Assembly: GCA_002155895.1 (NCBI GenBank)
Contig: MUMD01000136.1
Coordinates: 1-52,593, forward strand
Length of the DNA stretch: 52,593 bases
Reading direction: 5' to 3'
DNA from: Streptomyces rochei
GTDB taxonomy: Bacteria; Actinomycetota; Actinomycetes; Streptomycetales; Streptomycetaceae
This document shows positions 43,260 through 52,537 of this stretch, piece by piece. Every line of letters begins with the position of its first letter. The first letter of the stretch is position 1. Under the pieces are notes generated by a model that saw only the letters and a program-made list of their open reading frames with translations, was not told the origin of the DNA and did not search any database. The position numbers and the translations under genes are program-made.

Positions 43260-43520
43260 GTCGGCTCAGGATCACGGCGGCAGGCGCCCATATCGAGGAG
43301 CACGCCGATCGACGGCCATGCGTTGAACCACACGGACTGCAACAGCGGTCCGACCGTCGCCGCGAGCGCCGCCGCGTCGGCCCAGCCCCTCCTCTGCGCC
43401 GCGGTGGCCGAGCCCCGCGATGACGTAGAGCATCGCCGTGACCGAGGTGAGGACGAAGGCCGTTCTGCCCACGCCCGGGAGCGCGACGGCGGCTGGGACG
43501 GGCGGCCGGCGGGCATTTGG
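43260..43520 (-). pseudogene. Frameshifted small membrane protein remnant
   Basis: A minus-strand frame reads VGRTAFVLTSVTAMLYVIAG. A second frame continues with ADAAALAATVGPLLQSVWFN then AWPSIGVLLDMGA, both like membrane helices. A single shift near 43400 would join them into a two-helix protein. I do not recognise the family. Without the shift neither frame forms a sensible gene. Confidence 0.35.
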
Positions 43521-43529
43521 AGGGCGTGC

Positions 43530-43800
43530 TGCTCACCAGGTGCGCGCTCGGTTCGTCGAGGAGGACCAGAGGGCGGTCGGTGAAGAGGACACGCGCAAGG
43601 GCGACGTGTTGGCGTTGTCCGACGGTCGAGGGCGTTGGCGCTGCGCAGCGCCCGTCGTACCTCGGTGTCGGCGGCGTCTGGCGTGGGTTCCTGGCCGTTG
43701 AGGACGTCTGCCCGGCTCCCGGCCCGTGCATGACGGGCGAGGCCGTGGCGTCGCCGAACATGGCCGCCACGGACGAGTGGTCCTTCCTCCTGACAGCAGC
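43530..43800 (-). pseudogene. ABC transporter ATPase remnant (CydCD-like)
   Basis: One minus-strand frame reads NGQEPTPDAADTEVRRAL then RSANALD, the block before the signature in CydC/CydD-type exporters. Another frame reads VGQRQHVALARVLFTDRP then LVLLDEPSAHL, which is the ABC signature and Walker B. The Walker A region and transmembrane domains are missing. It is a decayed fragment. Confidence 0.6.
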
Positions 43801-44161
43801 CTTCGACGTTGATGTCGATCGCACGTGGGCGACCTCGGTGGCCAGGCCATCGACCGTGCGGCGTCCACAGTTCCGGGGGCCGGTCGGCCCCCGGGCCGGG
43901 ACCATCCGGCCCTACATCGCGTCGACCATCGGTGATGCCATAGGAGTTGAGCCGAGGGCCACAGGAGGACACGGCGAAGCGGAGCAAAACCGTGCACCGT
44001 GCAATGAGGGCCCGCAAGAAGCGGGCGGCCCTCGGCTCCAGAGTTGACAGCGCAGCGTCATGCCCGGTGCGACACGAAGGACCGGGTGCAGGACGGCCGA
44101 CGCCCGTGCGGGTCCGCCGGGTGGTGACCCGCGACAGCGCGAGAGGCGGAGCGTGGTCGGA

Positions 44162-44602
44162 TCAGCGCTTGTCGGCACTCAGGGGTTCGCGCACCGGGAC
44201 GGTGATCCGGTCTGTCTTCCGCTCCGACACCGACACCGGCATTGTGATGGTCAGGACACCGTGCTCGTACTCCGCCGTCGCCTCGTCCTCCTTCGCTCCG
44301 GCCGGCAGCGGGGTGAAATGGCCGTAGCGGCGCGTGCTGCGGCGAGTCTCCGGGGACTTCATGCCGCGCTCGGCACGCAGAAACAGGAAGCCCTGCGTGA
44401 CCGTGACCTCGACGTCCTTCGCGGAGCCGATGCCCGGCAGCTCGGCCTGCAGGACGTACGTCCCGTCCAGCAGGCGTTCCTCGACATGAACGCCCTGCGT
44501 TTCCGTTGCTACCGTGTCGCTCACGGGGAATCCAGCCTCCGCCCAGTCGGACAGGTGGGGCAGAGTGAGCCGGCCGGGGAACCTTTCGGCAGGGCCGTTC
44601 AT
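44162..44602 (-). CDS. Hsp20/alpha-crystallin small heat-shock protein
   Basis: This is a 146-residue small chaperone that holds unfolding proteins. The alpha-crystallin domain (about 36-135) has VEERLLDGTYVLQAELPGI, KDVEVTVTQGFLFLRAER, GHFTPLPAGAKEDEATAEYE and the A-x-x-x-n-G-V-L block (YEHGVLTITMPV). I chose the ATG at 44602, which has GGAGG and GGAG upstream; a GTG at 44614 lies too near the ribosome site. I saw no HspR (HAIR) operator in the upstream 60 bp. It sits among other stress genes on the minus strand. Confidence 0.92.
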   Translation of the reverse strand: MNGPAERFPGRLTLPHLSDWAEAGFPVSDTVATETQGVHVEERLLDGTYVLQAELPGIGSAKDVEVTVTQGFLFLRAERGMKSPETRRSTRRYGHFTPLPAGAKEDEATAEYEHGVLTITMPVSVSERKTDRITVPVREPLSADKR

Positions 44603-45823
44603 GTCGTGCTCCACCTCCTCTTCACTACAGCGTCATCCACCCGAGCCTGGACGTGCATGGGCCGACCGGCCCCTTTACGGCCGGGGTGGCCTCGCCGGCT
44701 GACCACTTACTTCCTCCATGGGGCCTTCGTGGGCCGACTCGGTCCATGCGGTGTCCCGGTCCGCCCTGTGCCGCCCCAGGTGCTCGCCCCGGCCGGCGTC
44801 CGGCGCGAGACGCCGGGGCCAGCCGACCAGCCGGTCGCGCGAGGGCGCCGAATCTTTCCGTAGAGCCCCCGGTAGCAGGGCCGGACGGCCAGCGGATTCC
44901 CTCCGCTCGTCGCCGGATCTCCGGGCCGAGGCCGCTCGCGCCCGGGTGAACCTGCTCGTGCTCGTCCTGATGCCGGTGGCGTTCGTGGGGGAGGCCGCAG
45001 GACGCTGACGGACGCCGCTGAGCCGACCGGGGGGGACTCGGAGTCACCGAGAGGGGTAGCTCGTGGAGTACCCCTCCTGCTGATGCGGCCGCTCCAAGGC
45101 GCCGGGAGCATCACGGCGGCCCTCCACGCACAGGACGGGCAGGCCCGTTCGGGTGAAGGAACGGCAGCTGAGCAAGTGCCTCGTCTCAGGAGGACAGCTT
45201 CCCGAGTTCCTTCCCGGCGAACGACTGAGCCGGCTGACGGCGAGGCCGTTCCTGTGTACACAAGGCTCGAACGAAGCCTCCCGGTCGTCACGGCCGCAGC
45301 GCCCGGCGACCGGCGGCGTCTGCCGGCCCGCCGGAGGGCTCGGCCTCCTCTGCCTGTACCGGGCCCGGCACCGTCGCGTCCGCCCCTCCCGCCCATGTAC
45401 AGCGGCCGACGACGGTGATCGTGAACTCGGCCGGCAGGAGCGCCTGTGGCTGCCGGCCTTGGCACCCGTGAGCACCGGAGCGATCCAGCACCGTCCTCGC
45501 GCGTGTGCGTCGTGCACCTCGGTTCTGCGGGACGGTGGTACGCCGGGCCGACGCCCCTCCGCGGTGAAGCAGGCACCCCCGTGCTCCCACTACAGGGCAT
45601 CCCGGAGCGATTGCCGAGCATCTGCGGACCGAGGGCCGGACGGCACCGCCCTCGAGGACCGTCCGGCCCTGTGCGAAGGGCTACCGGGCCGGGACAGTGG
45701 GGCTGAAGAAGGGACGAAGCCGGCAGACCACGGCACCGTCGCCCGCTCAAGCGCGGTGGCCTGCGGGTCCGCGCCGGGTGGGGCGCCACGAGCGGCCCAT
45801 CCATTCGGGCTACGGGAGGAACC
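44603..45823. other. Long stretch (1.2 kb) without a recognisable gene
   Basis: Between divergent Hsp20 and P-type ATPase genes. A plus-strand scrap VNLLVLVLMPVAFVGEAAG (near 44944-45000) looks like part of a membrane helix, but nothing around it supports a gene. Other open frames are Arg/Pro-rich shadows. GGGACAGTGGGGCTG at 45691-45705 loosely resembles dormancy-regulator (DevR/OsdR) sites and lies about 120 bp upstream of the ATPase start. Confidence 0.35.
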
Positions 45824-48601
45824 ATGGACGCCCAGGCCGCAGCTGACACCGCACAGGCAAGTCCCGTATCCGAGCGCCACACCGTAGCGGAACCGTTTCG
45901 ACTGGACTCCTCGCAGGTGACGGCTCGGCTCGGGGTCGCGCCGGGAGTCGGCCTGAGCACCGAGGAGGCCGCTGCCCGGGCGTCTGACTGCGGGATGAAC
46001 CAACTGGCGGAACCGGCCCGGCGCCCGGAATGGCTGAAGTTCCTGGACCAGTTCCGCAACTGGCTCATCGGCATCCTGCTCGTCGCCGCCGTGGTGGCCG
46101 GAGCGATCGGCGACGTCAAGGACGCGGTGGTGATCACGGTCGTCCTGCAGATCAACGCCGTACTCGGCTATGTGCAGGAGCGGCGCGCCGAGCGCAGCCT
46201 GGAGGCGCTGCGGCGCATGCTGGTGCTCACCGCCAGGGTGCGACGCGACGGTCGGGAACAGGTGGTGGAGGCACGCACCCTGGTCCCCGGGGATGTAGTC
46301 CTGATGGAGGCGGGTGACCGCGTACCGGCCGATGGGCGTTTGACCGTCGCGGAGTCCGTCGAGGTGGCCGAGGCGGCCCTGACCGGCGAGTCCCAGCCCG
46401 TTGTCAAGGACGTGGCAGCGGTCGACCCCGCCGGAGTAGCCGACATGCCGCTCGGCGAGCGCACCAGCATGCTGTTCATGAACACCGCCGTGACCAGAGG
46501 GCGGGCCGAGATGGTCGTCACGGCCACCGGCATGCGTACCGAACTCGGTACGATCGCCGAGGCGTTGCGCACCGGCGCGGAGCCGCGCAGCCCTCTCCAG
46601 GTGCAGTTGGACAGTCTCGGCCGTCGGCTCGCCCTGCTGAGCGGTGTTGCGGTCGCCGCCTATGCCCTGACCGCGTTCGTTCACGGCGAGGGCCTTGCGG
46701 ACATCGCGCTGCGGGCCGTGGCGCTGGCCGTCGCCGCGATCCCCGAAGGGCTGCCCGCCGTACTGGCTCTGACGCTGGCGCTGGGCGTGTACCGGATGGC
46801 CCGGCGCGGCGCCATCGTCAAACGACTCGCCTCGGCGGAATCACTCGGCTCGGCGACGGTCGTGTGCAGCGACAAGACCGGCACCCTGACACTCAATGAG
46901 ATGACCGCGCGAGCCCTGTGGACCGGCGGGAGGTTCTACGACGTCACGGGCGAAGGGTACGGGACGGCGGGCGCCGTATGCCGTGCCGGGACGACGGAGG
47001 CCGCCGACGACCTGCTGGAGGCGGTGCTGCCGTTCGCCCTGTGCAACGACGCGCACCTGACCGACGAAGGATTCGTCGGCGACCCGACGGAGGCCGCTCT
47101 GGTGGTCCTCGCGGCGAAGGCCGGCGTGGACGCCGACGGGCTGCGGGCCGAGCTGCCGCGCAAGGGCGAGTTGCCTTTCGACGCGGCCACCAAGTACATG
47201 GCCACCTTCCACACCGAGCCTGACGGCCGCACTCGCGTCCACGTCAAGGGCGCTGTCGACGTCCTGCTGGACCTCTGCACCGAAGTGCGCACCGAGGACG
47301 GCGTGCGGGGCTTCGACGACGAACGCCGCGCCGAGATTCTTACCGTGACGTCGCGACTGGCCGGCACCGGACTACGGGTCCTGGGGGCGGCCACCGCCGT
47401 CGTGGACGGAGCACTGCCCGCGCCCACCGCACCCGCCCGGCCCGTGCTGTCCGGACTGACACTGGTGTCCATCGCGGGGATCGCGGATCCACCCCGGCCG
47501 CAGGCAGGGGACGCGATGGCGCTGTGCCGAACGGCCGGGGTCGCCGTGAAGATGATCACTGGTGACCACGCCGACACCGCGGCGGCCATAGCGCGGGAGC
47601 TCGACATGTCCGGCGACGTCGTGACAGGAGCCGAGCTGGACCGGATGACCGAGGACGATCTCGGAGCGCGCGTCGACGACATCGGCGTGTTCGCCCGTGT
47701 GGCTCCCGAGCACAAGGTCGCGATCGTGCGGGCTCTGTCGAGCCGGGGACACATCGTCGCCATGACCGGTGACGGCGTCAACGACGCGGCGGCGCTGCGG
47801 GCCGCTCACATCGGCGTGGCCATGGGCAACACCGGCACAGATGTCGCCAAGGAAGCCGCCGACATGGTCCTCACCGACGACGACTTCTCCACCATCGTGC
47901 GAGCCGTGCGTGAAGGGCGGGCCATCTACGCCAACATCGTGAAGTTCGTCCGCTTCCAGCTGGCTACCAACATCGGCGCCATCCTGACCCTGCTGGGCGC
48001 GTCCCTGGCGGGACTGCCCGCCCCGCTCACCGCGGCCCAACTCCTGTGGATCAACATCATCATGGACGGGCCGCCCGCGATGGCCCTGGCGGTCGACCCC
48101 GCCCGCGACGACGTGATGCGCCAGCCACCGCGCGACCCGGGGGAGCGGATCCTGAACGCCCGCCGACTCTTCGCCATCGGCCGGGCCGGCGCGGTCATGG
48201 CCCTGGGCACCGTGGTCCTGTTCGGCCTCGCCCGCTCGTACGTCGACCCGGACACCGCCCTGACGATGGCGTTCACCGCGTTCGTCCTCTTCCAGCTGTT
48301 CAACGCCCTGTGCGCCCGCGCGGACGACGGGCCCCTGTTGGGCCGCCACCAGTTCCGCAACCGCACCTTGTGGCTGTGCCTGGGCGGCGTCCTCGCCGTG
48401 CAGGTTCTCGCCGTGCACCTGCCGTGGGCGCGCACGGTCTTCGGTACCGTGCCACTGACCGCTACCCAGTGGGCCGTGTGCCTGGGCACCGCGTCCACGG
48501 TTCTCCTCGCCGAACTCGGGCTGCGCGCCACACGGTCGGCTCTCCGACCCGGGTCTGTTCGAGGTGTCCAATTGGGCCAACCCCATGGCGGCAGTGCGTG
48601 A
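45824..48601 (+). CDS. P-type cation-transporting ATPase (P2A, calcium-type)
   Basis: This 925-residue ion pump has all P-type motifs: T187GES (actuator), PEGLP (307-311, membrane helix 4), the phosphorylation site D350KTGTLT, the nucleotide-domain block KGAVDVLLDLC, and T648GDGVND. The N-terminal cation-ATPase domain is present, and membrane helices occur near residues 75-105, 270-330 and 700-910. Helix 6 has NIIMDGPPAMALAVDPA, like bacterial Ca/Mg or CtpF-type pumps. A heavy-metal CPC motif is absent. The ATG start follows GGGAGGAACC. CtpF-type pumps belong to hypoxia or dormancy regulons in mycobacteria, which fits the nearby stress genes. The ion specificity is not certain. Confidence 0.92.
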   Translation: MDAQAAADTAQASPVSERHTVAEPFRLDSSQVTARLGVAPGVGLSTEEAAARASDCGMNQLAEPARRPEWLKFLDQFRNWLIGILLVAAVVAGAIGDVKDAVVITVVLQINAVLGYVQERRAERSLEALRRMLVLTARVRRDGREQVVEARTLVPGDVVLMEAGDRVPADGRLTVAESVEVAEAALTGESQPVVKDVAAVDPAGVADMPLGERTSMLFMNTAVTRGRAEMVVTATGMRTELGTIAEALRTGAEPRSPLQVQLDSLGRRLALLSGVAVAAYALTAFVHGEGLADIALRAVALAVAAIPEGLPAVLALTLALGVYRMARRGAIVKRLASAESLGSATVVCSDKTGTLTLNEMTARALWTGGRFYDVTGEGYGTAGAVCRAGTTEAADDLLEAVLPFALCNDAHLTDEGFVGDPTEAALVVLAAKAGVDADGLRAELPRKGELPFDAATKYMATFHTEPDGRTRVHVKGAVDVLLDLCTEVRTEDGVRGFDDERRAEILTVTSRLAGTGLRVLGAATAVVDGALPAPTAPARPVLSGLTLVSIAGIADPPRPQAGDAMALCRTAGVAVKMITGDHADTAAAIARELDMSGDVVTGAELDRMTEDDLGARVDDIGVFARVAPEHKVAIVRALSSRGHIVAMTGDGVNDAAALRAAHIGVAMGNTGTDVAKEAADMVLTDDDFSTIVRAVREGRAIYANIVKFVRFQLATNIGAILTLLGASLAGLPAPLTAAQLLWINIIMDGPPAMALAVDPARDDVMRQPPRDPGERILNARRLFAIGRAGAVMALGTVVLFGLARSYVDPDTALTMAFTAFVLFQLFNALCARADDGPLLGRHQFRNRTLWLCLGGVLAVQVLAVHLPWARTVFGTVPLTATQWAVCLGTASTVLLAELGLRATRSALRPGSVRGVQLGQPHGGSA

Positions 48602-49334
48602 CGAGCGAGGAACATGCAGTGTCCCGCGCGGCGTCGACGAGTTGCTGGAGCCTTGTGACTTCGGTCGCGTGTGGACCTGGCGCGGCGCAGGGCCTCGGGC
48701 CAGAGACGAACCTGCCGAAAGCACGGGTACCGCGACGCGACACCCGGTCGGCAAAGGGCATGAGGGCGATTCTCTCTCCTCGCGCCGAGCGGGCGGGCTG
48801 CCTCGGTGCGGACATGAAGACTCCGAGGACAGCAGGTCCGAGAGAAGAAGGGCACCGCATGCAGAGGCACCCGCCGTGCGGGCACGGACCGGCGGTCGCT
48901 CACCTCTCGCCTGCGTCCGGGGCCTGGTTTGCGGCGGGCAGCACGTCGATCACGCAGGCCGATGGGCTGCTCCGTCTGCCTTCCTCATGTCGCACCGACA
49001 CCAGCCCTAACCTGCTCAGCCCGGCTGAAGCTGCCCTTGTTCTCGGGTGTCGCCGAGGCACACGTCGACCGGATCAAGAGGGTGAGCGACAGATGCGATG
49101 ACCGCCTGGTGCTCCGTGCCGTGCCCGACCGCCGCCGTGACGACCGAGAGCCCGGCCGAGACGGTCCTGGCCCGCCTTCCGCGACGCGCCGAGCGGTCGC
49201 CGGTCTCCTGTGCGAAGCCGGCCGGGAGCGCTCGGCCCGGGAACCGGCTGGGCCTTGATCGAGTAACGGCACTGCGCCCGTTACCCAGAACCTCTCCGGA
49301 TGCGGTCGCGACGTCGGGCAGGGGCTGCCGGCCG
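48602..49334. other. Gene-poor stretch with a possible Crp-like remnant
   Basis: About 730 bp between the P-type ATPase and the GlxA-type regulator. One plus-strand segment near 49016-49080 reads RLKLPLFSGVAEAHVDRIKR, which resembles the start of the cyclic-nucleotide-binding domain of Crp/Fnr regulators, but it soon loses similarity. No other feature is convincing. Confidence 0.3.
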
Positions 49335-50327
49335 TCAGTTCGTCCGCGGCCCGAACCGGCGTCTGTACGCCGACGGTGTGATACCGGTCTCGCGGCGCAT
49401 CAGCGTGCGCAGATTGGCAGCGGTGCCGAGCCCGCTGCGTCGCGCGACCACCTCGAAGCGGGACTCACCTCGCTCGATCAGCCGGCATGCCAGAGCAAGC
49501 CGCTCTCCGGTCAGCCACGCCAGCGGCGTCGTGCCCAGTTGCGCCTGGAAGCGGCGATGCAACGTCGCCGGACTGACCGACGCGTGCGCCGCGAGGCCCG
49601 AAACGGTAAGCGGTGTGTCCAACCGTTCCTGGGCCCAGGCGAGAACGGGCGCCAACGACTCGTCCGGTAGGTCGGGCATGGGACGCTCCACGAACTGCCG
49701 CTGCCCACCGTCCCGGTGCGCCGCGAAGACCAGCCGCCGGCTCACGGAGTTGGCGACCTCCGCGCCGTAGTCGCGGCGAACCAGGTGCAGCCCGAGATCG
49801 AGTGCAGCCGCACTGCCTGCCGCGGTGAGGATGTCACCGTCGTCCACGAACAGCACGTCTGCTTCGAGCTGGACAGAGGGGAAGCGGGCCCGGAAGGAAT
49901 CCGCCCACTGCCAGTGCGCGGTGGCTCGGCGCCCGTCGAGAACTCCGGCCTCCGCCAGTGTGAAGGCGCCGCTGCAGAAACCGACCAGACGCACACCGCG
50001 GGCGTGGGCCCGGCGGACGGCATCGAGTACGGCGGGACGGCGGGGAACTTCGATGTCCGGGCGGTTGGGGACGATCAAGGTGTCCGCCGCGTCGGCCGCT
50101 CCCAGGTCGGCGACTCCCGTGAGCGTGAAGAATCCGTCACGCATCAGGGTGCGGGGCTCGGGGGAACAGAGCCTGAAGTCGTAGAGGTCACGGCCGATCT
50201 CCGGTCTGCGCAGACCGAAGATCTCCGTCGCGCAGCCGAGCTCGAAGGGGTTCGAGTTCTCGTCCACGATCACCACGACCCGGTGGGGGCCCGCCGCGCG
50301 CCCTGCGTGCGAGGATTCTTTCGTCAT
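49335..50327 (-). CDS. GlxA-family transcriptional regulator (DJ-1/PfpI plus AraC HTH)
   Basis: This is a 330-residue regulator. The N-terminal amidase-like DJ-1/PfpI domain (about 15-195) has VVIVDENSNPFELGCATEIF and the nucleophile-elbow-like GFCSGAFTLAEAGVLDGRRA with a cysteine at the expected place, then ATAHWQWADSF. The C-terminal AraC double helix-turn-helix (about 225-325) has LTVSGLAAHASVSPATLHRR and FEVVARRSGLGTAANLRTLM. GlxA-type regulators often control catabolism of small nitrogen compounds; the ligand is unknown here. It is divergent from a cupin gene with a 52-bp gap, so it may regulate that gene and itself. Confidence 0.92.
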   Translation of the reverse strand: MTKESSHAGRAAGPHRVVVIVDENSNPFELGCATEIFGLRRPEIGRDLYDFRLCSPEPRTLMRDGFFTLTGVADLGAADAADTLIVPNRPDIEVPRRPAVLDAVRRAHARGVRLVGFCSGAFTLAEAGVLDGRRATAHWQWADSFRARFPSVQLEADVLFVDDGDILTAAGSAAALDLGLHLVRRDYGAEVANSVSRRLVFAAHRDGGQRQFVERPMPDLPDESLAPVLAWAQERLDTPLTVSGLAAHASVSPATLHRRFQAQLGTTPLAWLTGERLALACRLIERGESRFEVVARRSGLGTAANLRTLMRRETGITPSAYRRRFGPRTN

Positions 50328-50379
50328 GTGCGATTCATAGCACTTATGGAAGTCGGGTGGAACGGATCAGGATGAGCCC

Positions 50380-50775
50380 ATGAGCAGCGAACCCATTTCC
50401 CTCAGCAAGGCTCTGGCCTCGTTCGATGCCTTGTGGAGCCCTCGCATCGTCACGCGCGTCAACAACTATGACGTCCGCATCGCCAAGGTCGAGGGCCAAC
50501 ACGTTTGGCACGTCCACGACGACACCGACGAGTTCTTCCTGGTACTCGACGGCGAGCTGCACATCTCCCTGCGCGAGCCCGACGGGGAGCGCACGGTCCT
50601 GCTCCCACAGGGGGCGGTCTTCACCGTCCCTCGAGGCACGGAGCACAAGCCGTACGCTCCGTCCCGCGCCGCAATCCTCATGTTCGAGCCCACCGGGACA
50701 CCGACCGTGGGCGATCGACATGACGACATCCCGGAGCACGTCGACTCGACAACAGGACACGCGCTCAGCACCTGA
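50380..50775 (+). CDS. Single-domain cupin protein
   Basis: This 131-residue small beta-barrel protein has cupin motif 1 as GQHVWHVHDDTDEFFLVLDG (His-x-His and Glu metal ligands, about residues 39-58) and motif 2 as PQGAVFTVPRGTEHKPYAP (Pro-Gly-like turn and His). It probably binds a metal and may be an enzyme for a small polar compound, or a sensor. An ATG start follows AGGATGAG. Its place, divergent from a GlxA regulator, suggests that regulator controls it. Confidence 0.88.
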   Translation: MSSEPISLSKALASFDALWSPRIVTRVNNYDVRIAKVEGQHVWHVHDDTDEFFLVLDGELHISLREPDGERTVLLPQGAVFTVPRGTEHKPYAPSRAAILMFEPTGTPTVGDRHDDIPEHVDSTTGHALST

Positions 50776-51002
50776 CCCGACGGGCTCGAACACGCCACTG
50801 CCCTGGCGTCGGCCGCGGCCGGGTCGGTCACGTTCGCCGACCGCCCGGCGAGAGAGGCGCGGGACTTCCGTCGTCGACGGCGCCCGGACCGCGCGGGGCG
50901 CGCATCCCGCCAGGCGGGTCGAGAAGCCGGAAGGCGTAGCGGCTGAGTGTGTTGACGTGGTGGCGCACCTAGGGCCTGTCTCCTTGGTGAAGATGCTGGC
51001 TG

Positions 51003-51608
51003 TCAGTCGAACATGCCCGCGTAAGGGTTTGGTTCGCCAGTCATTGGGTCCAGGCCAGCGTGGAAGCGGCGTTCCTGCTCCTCGTGGTGAACGAAGGTGC
51101 CCACTCGTCCCCACAGAGAGAGGTCGCTCAGCGGGCACTCGTCGAATTCGGCAGTCATGAGGCGCCGTAGGAACTCGGCCATACCGCAGTCGAACAGGGC
51201 CCAGTGCGGGTTGCCGTGTCTTCTCCAGACGACGACAGGCCACTGGTCGGGGTTCGGTCCGGTCATCAGCCAACCGAGTTCGTTCGCGTTGCAGCCGCTT
51301 CCCCAGGGCAGCACTCGATCAGCACCCAGTTCAACCCCGGGTGCTCCACCCTCCGTGCTCCACAGCTCGCGGAAGCCGGCTGCGTCACCGGTGATCGATG
51401 CCTGCCAGTCGTTCCCGGTCGGCAGAGGCGGGAGGATGATCAGGTCATCGATGCAGCCGCCACCGTAGACAGCCATAAAGGCACGATAGTCGGCGGGGAG
51501 AGGAGTGTGCAGGTGTGCTTCAACTGCCGTCCAGTCCACCTGCTCGTCCGCACCCCATTCGCGGTGCAGGATCCGCTGCAGCGCCTCTGTTTCGGTTTGG
51601 CTGTCCAC
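51003..51608 (-). CDS. SMI1/KNR4 (SUKH-1) family immunity-type protein
   Basis: This 201-residue protein has the SUKH fold pattern: WTAVEAHLHTPLPADYRAFM, AVYGGGCID, ILPPLPTG, then GSGCNANELGWLMTG and WPVVVWRRHGNPHWALFDCG near 115-150. SUKH proteins neutralise secreted polymorphic toxins or act as antitoxins. No toxin gene is next to it, so it would be an orphan immunity gene, which is common in streptomycetes. It lies 69 bp downstream of the IS5 transposase, on the same strand and inside the apparent inverted repeats, so it may be cargo of the element. The last 35 residues (EEQERRFHAGLDPMTGEPN) are typical of the family in actinobacteria. Confidence 0.85.
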   Translation of the reverse strand: MDSQTETEALQRILHREWGADEQVDWTAVEAHLHTPLPADYRAFMAVYGGGCIDDLIILPPLPTGNDWQASITGDAAGFRELWSTEGGAPGVELGADRVLPWGSGCNANELGWLMTGPNPDQWPVVVWRRHGNPHWALFDCGMAEFLRRLMTAEFDECPLSDLSLWGRVGTFVHHEEQERRFHAGLDPMTGEPNPYAGMFD

Positions 51609-51677
51609 CTGTCCTCCTGGCTACTCGTGCTGGTGCACGATATCCGAACGAACGTCGGCAGGCGGGGGCGACAGTCG

Positions 51678-52537
51678 TCAGGGTCTTGTCCACATGAGGA
51701 TGGCTGCGAGGTGGAGTGCGGCCTGGTAAGCGATGGCGAGTTTGTCCGTCCGCAGCGCCAGACCGCGCCACTGCTTGAGCCGGTTGATGCATCGTTCCAC
51801 CGCGTTGCGCTGCTTGTACGCCTCCGTGTCGAAGGCCGGAGGGCGACCGCCAGCGCGACCTCGCCGCAGACGATGACCAACCTGGTCGGCCGGCTGCGGA
51901 ATGACAGCACGGATCCCGCGCCGGCGTAGCTGCCCACGGATCGCACGGGACGAGTACGCGCGATCCGCCAAGACGACCTCCGGGCGAGTCCTCGGTCTTC
52001 CACGTCCGCTCCGCGGAACGCGGATGCTGGCCATCACGGCCTCGAAGACCGGAGCATCGCCCGCCTGGCCTGCGGTGACGCGGAGGGCCAGGGGACGTGC
52101 ATGGCTGTCGCTGGCGAGATGAACCTTCGTGCTCAGGCCACCGCGAGAGCGTCCGAGCCCGTGATCGTCTGGTTCCGCGCGGTGCGGAGCCCCCTTTTCC
52201 TCGCTCCAGCGGCGTGCTGATGGGCCCGGCAGACGGTGGAGTCCACTGACACGGTCCAGCCGATGTCATCGCTCTCATCGGCCGCTGTCAGAACTGCGGC
52301 AAGGATCCGTTCCCAGGCGCCGTCCACGGCCCACCTGATCAGTCGCCTGTGAGCAGTCTGGAACGAGCCGAGCTCGTCCGGCAGATCGCGCCAAGGCGAG
52401 CAGGTGCGGTACTTCCACGCGATGGCCTCCAAGGTGCGGCGGTGATCGGCCCATCGCCGCCCGCGGATCGGATCGGCTGGCATCAGCGGCTCGATCCGGA
52501 CCCGCATCGCATCAGTGATCACTAACCGGACAGACAC
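51678..52537 (-). CDS. IS5-family transposase in two frames (frameshift product)
   Basis: The first frame (52537-52133) encodes the DUF4096-type N-terminus RVRIEPLMPADPIRGRRWAD, the block WRDLPDELGSFQTAHRRLIRW and the first catalytic aspartate (VSVDSTVCRAHQHAAGA). The second frame, open from about 52200 to 51678, gives HGLGRSRGGLSTKVHLASDS, VVLADRAYSSRAIRGQLRRR (second aspartate) and RNAVERCINRLKQWRG (glutamate). The switch occurs at AAAAGGGGG (plus strand 52190-52198), a good -1 slippage tract. Programmed frameshifting is normal in this IS group, so the transposase of about 286 residues is probably functional. Confidence 0.88.

Noticed and set aside
45153..45887. Plus-strand open frame of 244 residues upstream of the P-type ATPase
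   Set aside because: It overlaps the clear ATPase start, and its residues show no domain or periodic pattern.
50240..50270. GGTTCGAGTTC string resembling a tRNA T-arm
   Set aside because: It lies inside the GlxA-regulator coding sequence, and no acceptor stem or anticodon arm can be folded around it.
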